Below, in pieces: positions 36,504 to 49,627 of a stretch of DNA of 64,000 nt. Source of the stretch: Paralvinella palmiformis (lineage: Eukaryota > Annelida > Polychaeta > Terebellida > Alvinellidae). Numbering within the stretch: the stretch's first letter is position 1; the number at the start of each line of letters is the position of its first letter. Below the pieces are notes generated by a model. It ran no database searches, was not told where the DNA came from, and saw only the letters and a program-made list of their open reading frames with translations. The stretch covers positions 329,001 through 393,000 of the forward strand of contig JAODUP010000095.1 of NCBI GenBank assembly GCA_025642065.1, read 5' to 3'. Position numbers and translations under genes: made by a program.

Positions 36504-39500
36504 TTAAGTTATGCCAGTCCATTTTAATGAGGTATAAGTCACATGATCTGAATCAGTGAGTGAACACAAGATGACAGTCTTTTTGACATTAGCCCCAAGA
36601 CGACTGTATGCTGTAATGTCAAGGACTGATATCTTCTTGTTGTATGGCACACACACTGCGATGTAAAATGAGTGGAATCTCAAGGGATCACCTACAGTAT
36701 AAAAACAGTCAGTTTACATAAACAGAATATTCAGATAAAAACAGTGTAGATATTATTGTAACTTACTGAAATCAGAACAAGAAAATCCATGCTTTTGGGT
36801 GTCCCCCCCCCCCCCACTCCCAACACACTTTTGTACTGTTATTAATTAAATGATGAATATAAACATGCTTTAATTAATTTGCTTATGGATCTTATTTGAT
36901 TTCCTTAAAAAGTCAAGAAATGTGACATTGATTCAAATGACAATTTTGTTATGGTTACTTGTTCATGAGGTAACTGTCTATTCTATCACCCTCTCACCAG
37001 ACAGACAAGTGATGAAATTCATCATCTAACAAACTTTTGATAATTCACAGCAGCGAAAACTGAATTCATGTAATATTCTGCCAAAGTACGTGGGGTGATG
37101 GGAGTCATTTGGACAAAACACTGTTTAGTGTTTTGTCCCATTAAATGCCTCATAAAACATGAAGACAGACACATAGGAAGTCAGTTACAAGTTCTGAACT
37201 CAGAGGGACGTCAATGTACCCTGTTTAGTGTTTTGTCCCATTAAATGCCTCATAAAACATGAAGACAGACACATAGGAAGTCAGTTACAAGTTCTGAACT
37301 CAGAGGGGATGTCAATGTATCCCAAAACAGCAAAATGTTATAATAATACACGTCTGTGTTTTATATCTTTTGATGACACAATAAACATAACAAATTGTTA
37401 TAATAAACAGTTAGAATAAACAATTAGATAGCAGAGCTAATTTTATGCATCATGTAGAAAGGTAAAAAAAGACCGCACACACAAATACACACACAACAAC
37501 AAAATAACTTGATCTGGCAAATAAGAAAGTTTGGTGAATGTGATATGATATATTTGACCAATAACCTAAAACAATTTTGTAGGTTTGAGACTTTCTAGAA
37601 ATAAATGTAGTCAGCAAAATCTAAAATATGTTTCGCATAAACATTTGGGATATCTGTGTTTTCTGATTAACTACAATTCCAGTTATATTAGCACAGACCA
37701 TATACCATACATCACAAAACATCATGAATAACCAAACTTCTACAAAATTATTGACCTATTTGTCTCAAAATAGTAAATACGTGTACATGATCTATCAACA
37801 GAGACTTAAACATAAAGGGACAGTTCACTCTCAGATAACATTTTTAAATGTGTAATACTTAGAACAGTAACCAATAATTCCACATTAATAATCATGAACT
37901 ATAACTGATATCATAGATATAGGGAACTAATACAAATTACTAGAGGCCCGCCATTACAGTTGCACCAGATGCCAGATTCAAAGGTTGGAAGGAGAAATGT
38001 CAAGTGCTCTGAGGTCACCTAGTCCAGGAGTTCACAGAGTTCACATAGACACCTGTTAGTGTTCCTGGTTCACCTCGCACTTTCTTCTTTGATTCAGCTT
38101 TCTTCGAAACAATTGGAATAATCTTTATTTTGTATAGGTTCTTCTGGCTCAAACTGATATGGCTGAATGTCAGTTATTATGTAAATTTAGCATGATTACT
38201 ACATTTTGTTTGAGAATTTTTCTTGACTAACACTTGTTTAACTGCTTTTAAAAGGGTTGTACAGACTTCTGGTCAAATTTCTTGATTCAAGTGACGTCAA
38301 CATTAAGGAGCTTCAGGTCTGTGTCTAGTTTAAAAATGGCAGCATGCAAGGGCCATTAATAGTCGTTTTATCAGCACTTTGAACTTGATTGTTTAATATG
38401 TGGGTGATTGTTTTCACATTTTGACATTATTTATGATATTTGTGAACATAGCTCTATTAGTCGTGGAAATCTTAAATGATGGTGAACTGTTCCTTTAATG
38501 GGTACCACCTCAATACTTCTAGTCATAACAATAATGTACATTCAGCTAATTTTAATCAAAATTATATTGTTTTGTAGGAAATAAAACATAAATGCATTAC
38601 ATAATTCTAATAACAAAATAAAGTTGGTTAGTTTAATAGTGATTTCTGTGAACTATAACTGTCAGCTAATTGTTTTATTTTTGAAAAACAAAATCAGTTT
38701 GTAGCCTTGAAAGAACATATTCTTTGTAAGAATTGACAAATACCTATTCAACATCCATCACAGCTATAACCCAAACTAAGCATCACAGCTATAACCCAAA
38801 CAAAGCATCACAGCTATAACCTAAAACTAAGCATCACAGCTATAACCTAAAACTAAGCATCACAGCTATAACCTAAAACTAAGCATCATAGCTATAACCT
38901 AAAACTAAGCATTACAGCTATAACCTAAAACTAAGCATCACAGCTATAACCTAAAACTAAGCATTACAGCTATAACCCAAACAAAGCATCACAGCTATAA
39001 CCCAAACAAAGCATCACAGCTATAATCCAAAACTAAGTATTGAAGTAGTACTTTGTTTCCTTTAATAATTATTTAGTGAATAAATTATGGTTTATCATAA
39101 TTAATTAAATTTATCCTTTTCTTATTATTTTCAGGAGAAGTGAACCTTTTGTTAGACTATCAAAATTTTGCCTTTGTAGGATGAAATACTGGAAATGAAA
39201 GTGGAAGTTACTCTCTCACCTGGATAGACTAGAAAATCACCCCCAAATTTTCCACCACTGGTTAACCAATATCCTTTGTCATACAAGTCTCTGTAGACTC
39301 TGTAATGGAGTATTTCTTCTGGTGATAAAGGAAAGTTCCAATTGGCTTCATCAAATTGTCCAGGATGAACACAGGCTAAAAAGAAACAAATAGGTTAAAC
39401 CGACTTAACAATAAACCATTTGTAACCATCTTCTTATTTTCTCACACACTCCATATAATACATTATTACCAAATGGAAGATAACTAATAAAACAGACCCC

Positions 39501-42500
39501 ATACATAGCACTAACACACAAACCTAGCCGATGTATGTTTTTAAGGAATCTGATTTATATGAATAAGTCCTGGATTCATCCTTGAATATCAATGTATGAC
39601 CAAATTTACTAAGAGACCACATAAAATTATATGCAACAGCATCCAATCAACAGGCTACCATCATCTGGTGTTATCAAGCTGCCATAACTACTTGTGTCAT
39701 CCCCATTACAAAAGCCTTTACCTATATTCTCCAAATATTAACATTGCCATGTTGTAATTTATCTGGCATTCCATTTCTAAACCATTATAGAGGAGATCAC
39801 CAAACCGTCCAACAAAGGTAAAGTCCCTATATATGTGATCATGATTAAGAGCCTCTGAATTTAACTATGACTTCAAACTATCAATGATAAAATAGTGAAA
39901 TGGCTAGATTGATGAGTTTATTAGTTTAACATTGATGCTGGTCACCCTTGGGATATACGGTTGAGGGGCAACTGTGTAGGGAAACATATCCCACAAAAAC
40001 ACGAGTCCGTTTCAAACCCACAACCTGGATGTTTGTAGTGCAGTGCTGTAATGACTGCGCTATCGGAATGCTAATAAACTATTTCGAAAGTTGGTAATAA
40101 ATAATCATTAAATGTATAATTAATTAACTACCTGTTGGTATCTGAATACAGGAATGCTTCTCTGGCAGTGGTGGTATCTCTATGTTGTCAGCGTCAAACT
40201 TAATGTTTTCCAGTTCTGAGTCACTGACGTCTTCACCCGTTGCTCTTCGATCATCAATTTCTTTCTTCTTCTTGGCACGCAAACCTTCAACAATTGTCGG
40301 CAGATTCTGTGTCACTCTCTGAGAAGCTTCCGCCCTACACAACTCCACCTGTTGGTCAAAAGAATAAATAAGTAGATTACCATTGTTAGTGGAAATGTAT
40401 AGGACATGATTAATTAAATTAAAGTTATGATATACGAAAAAGGAATTAGTTTTGTTGTGCAACAGATGCACTTATAAGAAGACATATAGACCATCCATTA
40501 TATATGACATTGACAATACTGTAACATGGTAAATGATGGCTTTATGTTATCAAAAGTTTAGTTTGCAGTTTAACTGATATTTTTCTCTTTCTCATTTTTT
40601 TAAATAATATACATGGCCTCACATACTGTAATGCTAAAAAGATTCCATATTACAGTATTGATCTGCCAATCAATTAATGTAATGATAACTTATGATCTAT
40701 TAGAAAACAATATGTGTCACTGATTGACAGCAAATCAAGCATTCAAATAGTCAGGAAAACTTTTCACCCGATACTTAATGGAATAGTTGTAAGTGGCACA
40801 GTACAATAACACTTTGTCTACATAATTAAATGTGTTATGGGATGTAATAAAAATTATTCTTTTAATATGGCAACATATCAAATCTTCTGAGCTTCAAGCT
40901 CTTGAATTTGATTCCGATGATGAACTCCATTTGATCTTGTTCAAATTAGCTGAACAGTTAATTAGTGAAAACCTAATAAAATGGCAATACAGTTATCCAA
41001 GGGTCAATTTTATTTAATTGTTACCATATATGTTGTTGTTGAGTTATTTAGGCTTGGAGTTGGCCTTGTGGGACATATGACTGAGGTGCAACTTCTAAGG
41101 AAATAAATTCCACAAACACAGGTATCAGTTGGATTAGAATCCACAACCTGGAGGCTTACAGCATAGTGCTTTAAGCACTGAGCTATTGGAAAACCCTTTC
41201 CTATATATGAATTCTAACTTAATCTAGATATTTGATGTAGATTCAAAAGTTTAGCTCTAGATATTTGATGTACATTCAAAAGTTTAGTTCTAACATTCTT
41301 ATAACTATAATGAACCACAAGACCCACGAACGTTTACAATCAAGAATAAAACCAGTCATTACTTGTTTCATATAGAGCTTTTCTCTCTGTTCGTGGAATG
41401 CTTCTATCTCTGACTCAGCAACTGCGTGACTTGAAGATGCATTCTTTAGAATTCTGATTACACCTGAAACAAAACATTGTTAGAAAGCATGAGAATATAG
41501 TGACAGTGATATCAGTGGAGATAAAATAATATGACACTAAAGTCATACTTAATCAGTAACAATTAATAACTGTACAATTAAATTGTATGATGTGTTATTT
41601 TATGTTTTGCAGTGCTGGGAAGTTCAGCAGTTATTAATTTGAAAAAGTAATTATGACGTATTTGTTCAGCAAGCCAAGTCAAAAATAACCTAATAGGAAC
41701 ATCAAAGTTTAATCAAATATGTTGCTGTTATTTAACTATCAGTGTATACATGATGACAAATATGCAATAGTATATTTTGTTACAAAATCTAGACATACTA
41801 GTGTTGCTAATTAAACATCGTTCATTTATTTTTAACCTGGATATACTGACAGAGTCTAGATAAATGAGTGGCAAATTGTCTTGGGTGGTATATGAATCAG
41901 GGGAGGTGAAGTGTCCTGTTCCATATCAACAGTGTTTGTAAGCTATTCTGGATACTGTCACTATATAGATTAATTAATTTTAGTTTGCCAGTGTGTGAAT
42001 ATTCTGTAATGTGCTGGGAGAATCATTTTACATTAAATATGTCTAAAGTAATTTTTTCTCCATTTTGGCAAACATGAGAAGAAGGTTAAGAAGTACACTT
42101 ATCAGCTTGCTAAAAACACAATTATATGACAAGAAGTAAATATTTCATATGTTACTTACTTATTATAAATTAGTATTTATCATAAATAGGAGCATTACTG
42201 AATGCAGCATAAGTGCGTTTAACATGAAATAGTGATATGCAATACAGTTGTAACAAATACATACCCTAATAATACATCATAAAATGAGAACACATTTAAA
42301 ACATTATAATTACATAATAGAAATAAATAATTATATTTCTGGCAAAGATAGATAGATAAATATAATTATTTTCAAATTCACAAGTAGTACATTATACAAT
42401 AGCAAATACACAGTATATCAAGCTTATAATTACATGTGAATATGGAGGACCGATATAGCGTGAGCTGTCTTCCCATCGGCCCTAAAACTTAGAAATCAGC

Positions 42501-45500
42501 AAATATCGGAAATAAAATCTGATATAATAATGGCTGACACTTATACTGATCAAAAGCACAACTTTTCCCAAACTGGTCTTCAGATTATTAAGGGTAGAAT
42601 CCTCCACAACCTCAAAGGGACTTTCTGAGCAATGCAAATGAACTATTGATTTTTGATAACAAAACCTATTTTTACCAAAAGCATTATTTGCTGAGATTCA
42701 TTTAGATAGATTAAAAGAAGATTCTGATCTCTTTTGTTGTTTTCTCTAAAATATCAGAGACATGGCAATGAATGACTATTTTAGTTTAAAATAACCTTGT
42801 AGATAGTTCTGGCCCAAGTCTACCTTTACTAAATTATATCTGATCCAAAGCAGTTCTGGGCATGTTGCTTTAAAAGGATAAATAGGGGGATATAGCAACA
42901 CACACACTCGCATACACACACTGTAACATCTGACCTTTATTGAGTAACAAGGTAACTTCCTCAGGAAGAAGCTGTAAAGGTAAGCCTAAGGATATGTTCT
43001 GTCTTGGTAAACGTGGTAAACAACCAACCAATGTGCCTACTACATGATGTTCCTCTCTCAATTTGCTAGCATCTATAGTATAAACAGAATAAAGAAACAA
43101 GAAGTAGATTAATAATAGTATATATCCTTATCACCAAAGGTTATTAAACTGTACATATATTGTTGTATTTCTTATAATATACAATGATAGAGTGTGTGTG
43201 TTTATTATATAATGTTCCTAGTTATGATAGAGTGTGTGTGTTTATTATATAATGTTCCTAGTTACTGAAACTACCACCACCTCCCCCTCTCGGCAACAGG
43301 AGAGTAATACCTGTTGAAGTGTATATATTAAAATATCAAAATGGAACACTATCTGTCATTTAAAAACTTCAGATGTTTAACACTGTATCTAGTTGGCTAA
43401 TATATTAATTAGCTGATAGCTAGTTTATAATACATGAATAATATTTATAAGTATGAAATTTAATTATACTAAAAGTGAATATATAGTAGAACAATGCACA
43501 GGCATTCATTGTATAGACTAATACTTTTAACTTATATAATATTAACGGTGCCATTTTTTAACTGTTTTTGTTTCTTGAATGATGTTTTAACATTTCTGAT
43601 TTACATGAAATCCTTCTAAATATTCCTAATATTTTTTCCTTAATAGCGGTAAATTTTGCATGGTTTAGCCTTGGAACTGGTCACACCTGGGACATATGAC
43701 TGAGTGGTCACTCCCTGGGAATGATCCCACAAACATAAAGTACATTGAATAGATTAAACCAGAAGGTTTCAAGTATAGAGTTCTACTATAACAGTTTAAA
43801 CTTAAGGCCTCTACTTTTTAATGACATCATAGCCCTAGTGGTTTTATAATAATCTTAAGTCTGTTGTTTGGCCGTGAATTAAGGAACAACCCATTAAAGA
43901 TGTGAGAAGCACATTTACATAGCTGCCAACATCTGAAAATTGGAAAGAGTAATCATTTTGTGAAAGGTTCAACTGCTTTTTTCAGTTTATCAGATTTTCC
44001 CCACATTTAATAACAATTAAGTCATCGTGCACAAGTCTGCACTTTCAGTACATGATTACCCTACATATTCTAAACTATACTAAAATCTTCATAGGATTGG
44101 TGTTTTATTTATTATCATAATATTAACATAAAATGCAAAAAAACAACATTGATCAAACAAATAAACATGAAAGGGACAGAGAAATCCACCATACAAACAA
44201 AGACAACTGGCCAATCAGGAGAGAATATTTGAGTCACGTGCCCATCATAATGCAAAATGGATGTTTACCAGCCAAGATCACCAGCTCACAAAAATCTCTC
44301 CCATCCCTCAAGCATGGTTCTTATATTTAGTAAATATTTATAAATATGACACCTGAAATGGTTACAACAGAATATTTTGGCATTATTTCAGATCAGGAAA
44401 CTATCGGATGATAAATATTTGTCATTTATCATGACCCATTTTCTGCTCAAAATCGGTCCAAAATCCAGTCTACAGTCGGGAACAGTGCTTTTTAGCAGTG
44501 GTTGGTGAGGTATCGGCCCAGGTGTTTTAAACTGTGATACTTGTTTCATCGCAGAGCTCCAAATCATTCTATGATAAACGAACAAGAGACTACCGCATAT
44601 CTTGCCTCAAAATGGTAGTAGCCCGGTTGGGCTAGTGCTTTGGACTATTCACTAGCCTGAAGATGAAATCCACACATTCCAAGTGACTGGAGTACCGATT
44701 TTTCTGGCCCTGGGATACTGCCATATTTTTTCCCCATCTCTGTAGGAGGAAGCATTATAGGTAAAACACATCACCCCCAAAAAATACAGAGCCCCCCTTG
44801 AAAAAATGCACCATTCAGATTCGCGGGTGCAGCAAAGGCTTTCAGGCCATGCAGTCTAGAGCAACTGCTGTGTGATGAGCACCATAGAGGCTGTGCTGAA
44901 CAAGCGACAGCCTGGGAATACTTGCCGAAATACAAGCATGCAAGCTGTGTGTGGCTTAGATAGTGACAGAACTGCAACACATGGAACTATTACGGGAAAA
45001 GGCAGATTTATCGTAGTTTTAAGAGTACAGGCGTAATGAAGAACAGAAAATCGTAATGATTCCACAGAAATCGTAATGGTTGGCAGCTCTGCATTTATAA
45101 TGCAAAAATTATATCATGTGTTAAGTTGAAAATGTATTGTAGCCCAAACTTACAAATTTACAGCACAGTACAGTGTTTCCCCTGAGTAAAAACAAGTACG
45201 AGGTGGGAAGGCAAGCACCAAAGGCGTGAAGCCAGTTTAGGGGTGTTTGGGGTTATGTCCCTCGGCTACAAATGTTGCATCCTTCCTTGCTACATCTGAT
45301 TTGGCAGTTTGGGTCCCTTTGTCTTTGGTGGACTTTGCAAACAGGGTCACCGAAGTTGACCTCCCTTGATGCAGGGCTAAACCCTCATATGTGGATGCAA
45401 CCTGGGCCCTTCTGTGGGTGGGGGGGTGTACTTCAGTGGGGCTCTCACCTGAAGCACGAACTAAACATGTAACTTGTAACCTTTGTATACCACGTGTTAC

Positions 45501-48268
45501 CAATATACTGGAACCAAAATGATCCAGAGCTTTGGTTCCTTATATATATATATATATATTGTTTGTTTTGTTGTTCGGGGAGAATCCCCAGGCTGTCACT
45601 TATTTGGCACAGCCTCTATGTTCGAGAAACTTCCTCCCCCACCACTCATAGGGGAGTAGTACTGAAAGGTGGAGCAGAAATACCTTGAGGGTGGTCACTG
45701 CCAGAGTGTTTTACGTCCTCAGGGGGTTTTTAACGTCCCCCTTTATTTTAAATAATTTAGTGGAGACGGCAGCACCATTTAAAGTGGTCATCCACCCACG
45801 ATGTTGTGAGCCCAGAAATTAATCTCTGGAAAAGTTTCGACCCCTTGCGAGGTTCAAACCTGTGACTGTTGGCACCAAGTGCTGGGGGCTTAACAGCTAA
45901 ACCACCAGAGCTCACTTATATATATATATATATATATATCAGATATGCACACTGACTGTGGCACCCCAAGTGAGCATTTAACCAATTACAATGGTCTGGA
46001 TACCATGGGCTCCACCCCCACTGTGACACCACCACATAGCATACCTGTAATCTATATAGAGATATTGCTATTTAGGAATTAATCAATTTGATCAACTCAC
46101 CGGGAATGCCAATCTGGAGCCAAAGTTTGCCCCTCCTCTCATTTTATGTCTTCTTGTTGCAGATAGATCTAATGCAACATATCTTCTAGGAACTCCACTT
46201 TTTTACAAAATTATTAATGCCTATTCTCAAGATCCCAAGGGTCAAGTATTAAAAACCCATTACTATGTTAGCATTCATGGTTTTGGGTAAAAGGCTTCTT
46301 TGTGAGATTTGAACTTTGTTGATCTATTATTCTATAAACTTCTTAAATAATTATATTAAGATATATTTTGGATAGTTTGTCTGTGCACTATTGACCATTT
46401 GGGTGTTTTTTTGTGCCCACAAATTGTCCAAACCCATTTGATGTTTGGACGCAATGGTATTGATCAACCTGTTGCTGGTCTACGTAAAGTATCATGTATA
46501 GACATGTATTCACACATACAGAGTTAGAAGCTAAGACTTTCCAGTCATTAGTCCACATGGCTAATGGATGGTGAAATCTTCAATTAATCGCGATATTCTC
46601 CAAAGATACCCTCTAAATATTTTAACACATATTCTACTAGCCCACATGTATTTATATTAGCCTGGGGCTAACAGGTTAGTGCTTATTTCGAACCCTGATA
46701 TACAATAGGCGACAGTCATGGGTCTTTCCCCCAAATTTCAACAAGACAAGATACATTATGGGGGGGGGGGATGATTTTATATAAGCAATGCTTCAAACAT
46801 CCTCCTTTTCAACATTCTATATGTGTTTGCTTTCATTCATTAGTTATAAGGTCTTAAACATTGAGAGTATTAAAGTGTAACTGGACATAAATTATCAGAA
46901 TTGTAATTAGTGCAATCTGTAGTCGTTTTTGTTTCATTTCATTATGTTGTTTTTCTGAGTTGGATACATAAGTAAAACGGAAAATTGATAAGCACTACAA
47001 AAAATTAAAAAAGAGTTCCATTTGATTTGCAATTATTTATGACACACATGCATTATGATATAATGAATTTACAATAGATGGCATATTTGGGGGAGAAAAC
47101 CTTACCAGTTGCCTGGCTTTATGAAAAACTCCTCCAACTATAGTGCCAAGGCTGGGTTTCAAACAGCCGACCTCCCACACAGCATGACCATAATTAAGAA
47201 AGTCCAATGTTTTAATCCATGAGGTCATGGAAGCAGTTATATACATATTTATATTATGTATATATTTATATTAGATACATATGTTTACAATACATTAACA
47301 ATGATATAACAATAATTATAAACTTTTAAAGTTCTATAGCTCCAATATCCTCAAAAAGAATGGTGCTCAGTAGTGCACCTAATACAGGGGTTGGACAATC
47401 TCATAGTCCAAGTACAATGCTAAATTTATCAACAAATTATCGGATGCAGTGAAAAATTAGGATAAGCAAGTATGAAAAGGTGAATTTTCAAATGGTGATA
47501 GAAAGAACCTATGCTATTTGATGACTTAACATGTTTAGAGAGTGAGTTCCAAAGACTATTTTAACCCTGAGAACAGACAGAAAGTGAAAACCAGATAAAC
47601 AGAGCTCTCTGGGCTTAGCCTTAGGTGCTAGAGAAAGCATTGAAAATAGATATGAAGGTTCTCTGGAAGAAGGAGTTTGATAGACAATGGTAGAGTTAGA
47701 AAATAATGCGAGATTAAAGAGGGAGCCAATGAAGTCATTTCAGGAGTGACACAGAATGACAAAATTGAGGAGACCAGGCATGTGACAATCCTAGCGAGAT
47801 TAAAGAGGGAGCCAATGAAGTCCCAGAATGAGAAAATTGAGGAGACCAGGCATGTGACAATTCTAGCTAATTAGACTAGTTCTGAAGTCTTCACGACACT
47901 GAACTGTGAATGTCTGAAGTATGGCATTATCTTTAGTCTTAGATCTAGATGTGGTGTTATGAAGAAGAGTTGTAGTAAATTGAGTAATCTATCCTACTAG
48001 TAATGAGTGTTGTAGCAAATATATAGTAGATGGTTCGTATTTAGTATGGGCCGTAACCAAGACCTGAAGATGTAGATCTATCATATAGTAGACTATGAAA
48101 GTATGAGTATGTACTACAATACTCACTCAGTCACTGTACTGTACTCACAGTACTGTAGATCGAAATCTACCACATTCGACTTGGAATTTCAGTTAATTCT
48201 GATCAATTAATTCTTTAGATCATTTATCATTTCGTATTTATATGCTATGCCTATGATTAATGATATGC

Positions 48269-48304
<36 letters not shown>

Positions 48305-48493
48305 CATGGTTTATATTAAATGAATCTAATGATAATTCATAATTTCATAGAAATCATAAATAAATCCTAGACATGTCACATGATGATTACGTCTTTTTAC
48401 GATAATGACAGTAATCGACAGGACGATAATAGGTCGATTACCTGATGCTCGCCATATGTAGGCTTTGTCATTCGTTAAAAACACGTCAATCAT
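36504..48493 (-). CDS. TSEN34: tRNA-splicing endonuclease subunit Sen34 (6 exons)
   Basis: Coding exons on the minus strand: 48493-48442, 43072-42935, 41463-41363, 40348-40132, 39375-39220, 36691-36504. All have GT-AG borders and matching phases, giving 283 aa (human about 310). The N-terminal domain (about 1-64) includes TLVGCLPRLPRQNISLGLPL and LLPEEVTLLL, as in the family. Residues 65-165 are charged and helical, with a Lys-rich AKKKKEIDDRR stretch. The catalytic domain (about 170-282) reads HYRVYRDLYDKGYWLTSGGK, FGGDFLVYPGDPLRFH and VKKTVILCS. The endonuclease triad is intact as Tyr220 (VYPG), His228 (RFH) and Lys259 (VKK). Sen34 is the subunit of the nuclear SEN complex that cuts the 3' splice site of intron-containing pre-tRNAs. 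The start is the ATG after which MIDVFLTNDKAYIW aligns with the family N-terminus. Intron 1 is 5.4 kb. The gene is divergent to MCM3. Confidence 0.95.
37111..37321. repeat. 100-bp tandem duplication with a palindrome at its left edge
   Basis: Units 37121-37220 and 37221-37321 are almost identical (TAGTGTTTTGTCCCATTAAA through GAACTCAGAGG). At 37111-37138 the left edge forms a near-perfect palindrome (GGACAAAACACT / AGTGTTTTGTCC). It lies in the last TSEN34 intron and looks recent. Confidence 0.9.
38757..39038. repeat. 25/26-bp minisatellite, 11 copies, TSEN34 intron 5
   Basis: Units begin CATCACAGCTATAACC and end AAACTAAG or AAACAAAG. Copies differ by one or two bases, with the 25-bp variant at both ends and the 26-bp variant in the middle. 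There are no spacers between units, so it is not a CRISPR-like array. Confidence 0.95.
39936..40076 (-). mobile_element. SINE (family B) in TSEN34 intron 4
   Basis: Contains ATCCCACAAAAACACGAGTC, TTCAAACCCACAACCTGGAT and GTGCTGTAATGACTGCGC, giving on the minus strand a tRNA-like head. It ends about 55 bp before exon 4 (genomic order). Confidence 0.65.
41036..41192 (-). mobile_element. SINE (family B) in TSEN34 intron 3
   Basis: Carries GGGACATATGACTGAGGTGC, ATTCCACAAACACAGG and AATCCACAACCTGGAGGCTT, the family B order. Confidence 0.65.
43184..43263. repeat. Perfect 40-bp tandem duplication, TSEN34 intron 1
   Basis: Two identical units (ATGATAGAGTGTGTGTGTTT through AATGTTCCTAGTT) lie head to tail about 110 bp upstream of exon 2. 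Identity suggests a recent slippage or duplication. Confidence 0.95.
43660..43800 (-). mobile_element. SINE (family B) in TSEN34 intron 1
   Basis: Carries TGGTTTAGCCTTGG, ACACCTGGGACATATGACTG and ATCCCACAAACATAAAG. The tRNA-like end is decayed. Confidence 0.55.
43918..45093 (-). mobile_element. ~1.17-kb TIR element, copy 1 (non-autonomous DNA transposon)
   Basis: Ends are ATAGCTGCCAACAT on the left and ATGGTTGGCAGCTCTGCA on the right, forming terminal inverted repeats. It is the reverse complement, with divergence, of 52194-53183. Landmarks include AATGCAAAATGGATGTTTACC, CTGGCCAATCAGGAGAG and TCTCCCATCCCTCAAGCA. It has no transposase; the short frames inside are not protein-like. Against copy 2 it carries an extra ~170 bp near 44360-44525. 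Flanks CATTTACA and CATTTATA could be target duplications but are not identical. Confidence 0.75.
45566..45913 (-). mobile_element. tRNA-derived SINE (family D), full layout
   Basis: On the minus strand it begins with a tRNA-like head (GAGCTCTGGTGGTTTAGCTG as A-box, AGGTTTGAACCTCGCAAGG as B-box). It then has ACGGCAGCGCC-like and GACGTAAAACACTCTGGCAG body segments, and ends with a conserved AGGCTGT...CAGCCTGGGG core. It is flanked on both sides by (AT)n (45542-45560, 45917-45938). The copy at 49027-49262 (+) lacks the tRNA head. Confidence 0.8.
47037..47235 (-). mobile_element. SINE (family C), 5' half, minus orientation
   Basis: The minus strand reads TGACCTCATGGATTAAAACA, GTGGGAGGTCGGCTGTTTGA and GAAAACTCCTCC-like segments, then AGCCAGGCAACTGG, aligning with 9112-9290. 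The 3' half of the family is missing here. Confidence 0.7.
47330..48130. repeat. Unidentified repeat-like stretch with 86-bp partial tandem duplication
   Basis: Units at 47708-47793 and 47794-47866 share GCGAGATTAAAGAGGGAGCC and GAGGAGACCAGGCATGTGAC. The style of the surrounding purine-rich sequence recalls a retroelement 3' region, but no frame or terminus supports a class. Located in TSEN34 intron 1. Confidence 0.5.
48272..48303. repeat. (AT)n microsatellite
   Basis: About 16 units, 140 bp inside TSEN34 intron 1 from exon 1. Confidence 0.85.
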
Positions 48494-49026
48494 TTCAACA
48501 AATGTCAGCAAATTAAAATGAAGTAATTACATTAAATTGTAAGTATAAGTACTCGAAAATTCCAGCCTTTTAACCAACTGAGCAGACACGAAAAGGCAAC
48601 ATTACAAAATGTCGCATAACATGTGTACAAGACTATTCGTCCTCCTACACGACTCGACCCGATATAATATTGGTGAAATTTATATACTATTTATAATATA
48701 TATATTTAAGCTCGCTGGTTATAGCAAGAATGTACTAAATCTATTTTCTAGCACTAAGGAATAGTTAAATTGTGATTTAGACATATTTTTTAAAGATATC
48801 ACACTGGAAATAAGTGCTCGCACTTTCGTGTGCTATGAACCGGACCTCGGCCTTAGCTAAGTTCTCTCTTTCACAACTCCGAACTCATGTGGTCTCGAAT
48901 CTACTTTATTTCTCTACTCAAAACTGTACAAAACCTATATACTCCTCGAAACTCTTATCGAAAAAAACTCCCCAAATCTACTAAAATCCAGATATTTATA
49001 AGAAATTGTCCCCTCAGCACGTTAAA

Positions 49027-49262
49027 TGGCGCTGCCGTCTCCTCTGAATTGTTTAAAATAAAGGGGGACGTTAAAAAACCCCGAGGACGTAAAACACTCT
49101 GGCAGTGACCACCCTCAGGGTATTTCGGCTCCATCTTTCAGTACTGCTCCCCTGTGAGTGGTGGGGGAGGAGGTTTCTCAACCACTCGAACATAGAGGCT
49201 GTACTGATTAAGCGACAGCCTGGGGATTTTCCCCGAACAACAAAACCAAACCAGATCATGAA
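49027..49262 (+). mobile_element. SINE (family D) between TSEN34 and MCM3, tRNA head missing
   Basis: Contains GGCGCTGCCGTCTCC, GGGGGACGTTAAAAAACCCC, GACGTAAAACACTCTGGCAG, GAGTGGTGGGGGAGGAGG and then the core (CATAGAGGCTGT, AAGCGACAGCCTGGGG). It is 5'-truncated relative to 45566-45913 and points toward MCM3. Confidence 0.75.
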
Positions 49263-49590
49263 ACGTAAGAAAATCAATCAATCATAACATCTATAACTAC
49301 ATATCGAGATGTGCAATAATTAATATATAATATGCTGTCCAGGCTTTGATTTCTTCATTTACAAACCCAATATCGAATATTCCCATCTCACGTGCGTTGT
49401 TGTCAGCACAAACAACACATTTTTAGCACGAAGATTATACCACCTCGATCTCCAATAAAACAAAACTGAAAATGAGGTAAAAATGAAATATCGGTATGTG
49501 GAGAATCACGGGCGTGTAATTGGGAGTAATGTCGGGCATTGTTATATATTTTTAATCAGGCTAATATCACGAGAAGTACCACATAGAACG

Positions 49591-49591
<1 letters not shown>

Positions 49592-49624
<33 letters not shown>
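49592..49624. repeat. (AT)n microsatellite
   Basis: About 16 units, between TSEN34 and MCM3. Confidence 0.85.

Positions 49625-49627
<3 letters not shown>

Noticed and set aside
38757..39038. CRISPR-like array
   Set aside because: Units are directly adjacent without spacers and the genome is animal nuclear DNA.
40349..40471. N-terminal extension of the TSEN34 exon 4 frame
   Set aside because: It runs through a clear acceptor site at 40349-40350 into intron sequence; exon 3 joins in phase.
44771..45065. Small minus-strand proteins in the left TIR element, and their counterpart at 52193-52393
   Set aside because: The frames are not conserved between the two copies of the element and resemble no protein.
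48494..48511. TSEN34 start at an upstream in-frame TTG
   Set aside because: The ATG ending at 48491 aligns with the family N-terminus and no ATG lies further upstream in frame.
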